Shown: positions 5,788 through 6,890 of the stretch, in pieces
Position numbering within the stretch: position 1 is the first letter of the stretch
Layout of the letters: each line of letters begins with the position of its first letter
Source of the DNA: an uncultured Pseudomonadota bacterium
GTDB lineage: Bacteria; Pseudomonadota; Gammaproteobacteria; Burkholderiales; Methylophilaceae
DNA length: 6,890 nt
Reading direction: 5' to 3'
Assembly: GCA_903854305.1 (NCBI GenBank)
Contig: CAINWC010000150.1
Location: forward strand, 1-6,890
Position numbers and translations under genes: made by a program
Notes under the pieces: generated by a model
The model's input: only the letters and a program-made list of their open reading frames with translations
Database searches by the model: none
Told to the model about the DNA's origin: nothing

Positions 5788-6890
5788 ATGAAACTTTTCA
5801 AGTTAGTCATTATCATTGCATCCACAAGCCTTATTCTTAGTGGCTGTGCGACCTTTACTCAAGATGGCGGCTTGGCTGGTGTAAAAGAAGCTACCGCACA
5901 ACATATCAAGCAAGAGGTTGTTTGGCCAAAAACTGAGTCTGAGAAAAAAATGGTCGCTGATCGTGTCAGTGAGTTGTTAAAGCAGCCTCTGGATGTTGAA
6001 AGTGCGGTGCAAATCGCGCTACTCAATAACAAAGGTTTACAGGCTTCATTGTTCTCGCTAGGCATATCTGAGGCCGATGTTGTGCAAGCGGGTCATCTAC
6101 CTAATCCAAAATTTTCCATGTTGTACGCTAGAAATAACGGCGATTACAAGATTGAACAGGCACTTACTTTCAATATTTTTTCGCTTATCACCATGCCTAG
6201 AATGCTAGCGATTGAACGGAGTAATTTTGAAAAAACCAAGAAAGCTGTGGCATTAGATGTTTTGAACTTAGCACATGAAACGCGGTTAGCCTACTTTAAT
6301 GCGGTGGCGGCGAATGAGCATGTGCGCTATGGCGCACAAGTGAAAGAATCCGCAGAGGCCAGTGCAGAGTTAGCGCGGCGCATGGTAAAAGCGGGTAATT
6401 GGAATCAGTTAGAGTTTGCTAGGGAACAAAGTTTTTATGCCGATGCGGCGCTTGATTATGCCAATGCAAGCAATCAACAAACTAGCGCACATGCAGCATT
6501 GTCGCGCTTGTTAGCGGTGCCGGTCGAACAGCTGAATTTGCAGGATCGTCTACCAGATTTACCTAAATCTATAGACGAATTACAGCCTTTTGAAAAAACT
6601 GCATTTGAGCAACGTTTAGATTTACAGACCATGCGATTAGAAACGCAAGCCTTGGCTAAGCAATTAGGTCTTAGTAAAACAACACGATTTATTAATGTGC
6701 TGGAAATCGGTCCTGCACGAGTGCTTGAAGGCAAACGCAGTGTCCCTTATAAAAAAGGCGTTGATATTAGTTTTGAATTGCCATTATTTGATTGGGGTGG
6801 CGCGAAAGTAGCGCGTGCTGAGGCGATTTACATGCAGGCAGTAAATAGTACGGCACAAATGGTTTTTGATGCACAGTCTGAAACCCGCGA
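5788..6890 (+). CDS. TolC-family outer-membrane efflux lipoprotein (partial, C-terminus beyond the right edge)
   Basis: Outer-membrane channel component of the TolC/CusC/NodT kind, which exports substrates together with an inner-membrane pump and a periplasmic adaptor. The window has 367 codons from ATG 5788; typical members have about 420-490 residues, so the last part is missing. A lipoprotein signal peptide is clear: MKLFK, a hydrophobic stretch 6-17, and the lipobox LSGC with Cys20. Ala at the next position (no Asp) favours outer-membrane sorting. Family marks are DVESAVQIALLNNKGLQ (69-85), LPNPKFS (104-110), a long helical region about 145-245, QRLDLQTMRLE (275-285, the usual RPDL site) and ELPLFDWGGAKVARAEA (330-346). 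A GGA about 6 nt upstream is a weak SD. It diverges from aat and is probably unrelated to it. I recall similar proteins beside copper oxidases and metal-efflux genes, but the substrate cannot be told here. Confidence 0.88.
   Translation, partial: MKLFKLVIIIASTSLILSGCATFTQDGGLAGVKEATAQHIKQEVVWPKTESEKKMVADRVSELLKQPLDVESAVQIALLNNKGLQASLFSLGISEADVVQAGHLPNPKFSMLYARNNGDYKIEQALTFNIFSLITMPRMLAIERSNFEKTKKAVALDVLNLAHETRLAYFNAVAANEHVRYGAQVKESAEASAELARRMVKAGNWNQLEFAREQSFYADAALDYANASNQQTSAHAALSRLLAVPVEQLNLQDRLPDLPKSIDELQPFEKTAFEQRLDLQTMRLETQALAKQLGLSKTTRFINVLEIGPARVLEGKRSVPYKKGVDISFELPLFDWGGAKVARAEAIYMQAVNSTAQMVFDAQSETR

Noticed and set aside
5859..6734. Minus-strand open frames at 5859-6065 and 6474-6734
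   Set aside because: Both are antisense to the clearly coding TolC-family gene and have no SD or recognisable protein.
1..6890. Mobile elements, CRISPR, tRNA or a new defence system
   Set aside because: No repeats with regular spacing, no transposase or integrase, no tRNA-like folds, and every sizeable stretch is explained by conserved housekeeping genes or the efflux gene.

Overview
The window looks like ordinary chromosome of a low-GC betaproteobacterium. The protein sequences and the tyrA-aroA-cmk-rpsA gene order fit that class. My best guess is a methylotroph of the Methylophilaceae (Methylotenera-like), judged from sequence flavour only. There is no sign of phage, transposon, CRISPR or tRNA sequence.

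From position 5551 down to position 1, six genes run leftward on the minus strand: aat, bpt, tyrA, aroA, cmk and the first part of rpsA. aat and bpt encode the two aminoacyl-tRNA-protein transferases that add Leu or Phe to protein N-termini and so mark proteins for ClpS/ClpAP. tyrA and aroA make aromatic amino acid precursors. cmk phosphorylates CMP and dCMP, and rpsA encodes ribosomal protein S1, cut by the left edge. Spacings are 18 nt (aat-bpt), 100 nt (bpt-tyrA), 37 nt (tyrA-aroA), an 8-nt overlap (aroA-cmk) and 153 nt (cmk-rpsA).

The 153-nt gap before rpsA holds a consensus -10 box (TATAAT) and a leader with two terminator-like hairpins. A third hairpin excludes the first of them. This attenuator-like layout is the most interesting signal in the window and suits a gene known to be autoregulated in E. 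coli.

The right end (5552-6890) is a 236-bp divergent intergenic region followed by a plus-strand gene, cut by the right edge. It encodes a TolC-family outer-membrane efflux lipoprotein. The intergenic region has a plausible aat promoter and a 31-bp dyad just upstream of the efflux gene that could be an operator.

No clearly new system is visible. The items worth checking are the rpsA leader, the TTG start of tyrA beside two tiny upstream ORFs, the dyad upstream of the efflux gene, and what lies downstream of that gene beyond the window.
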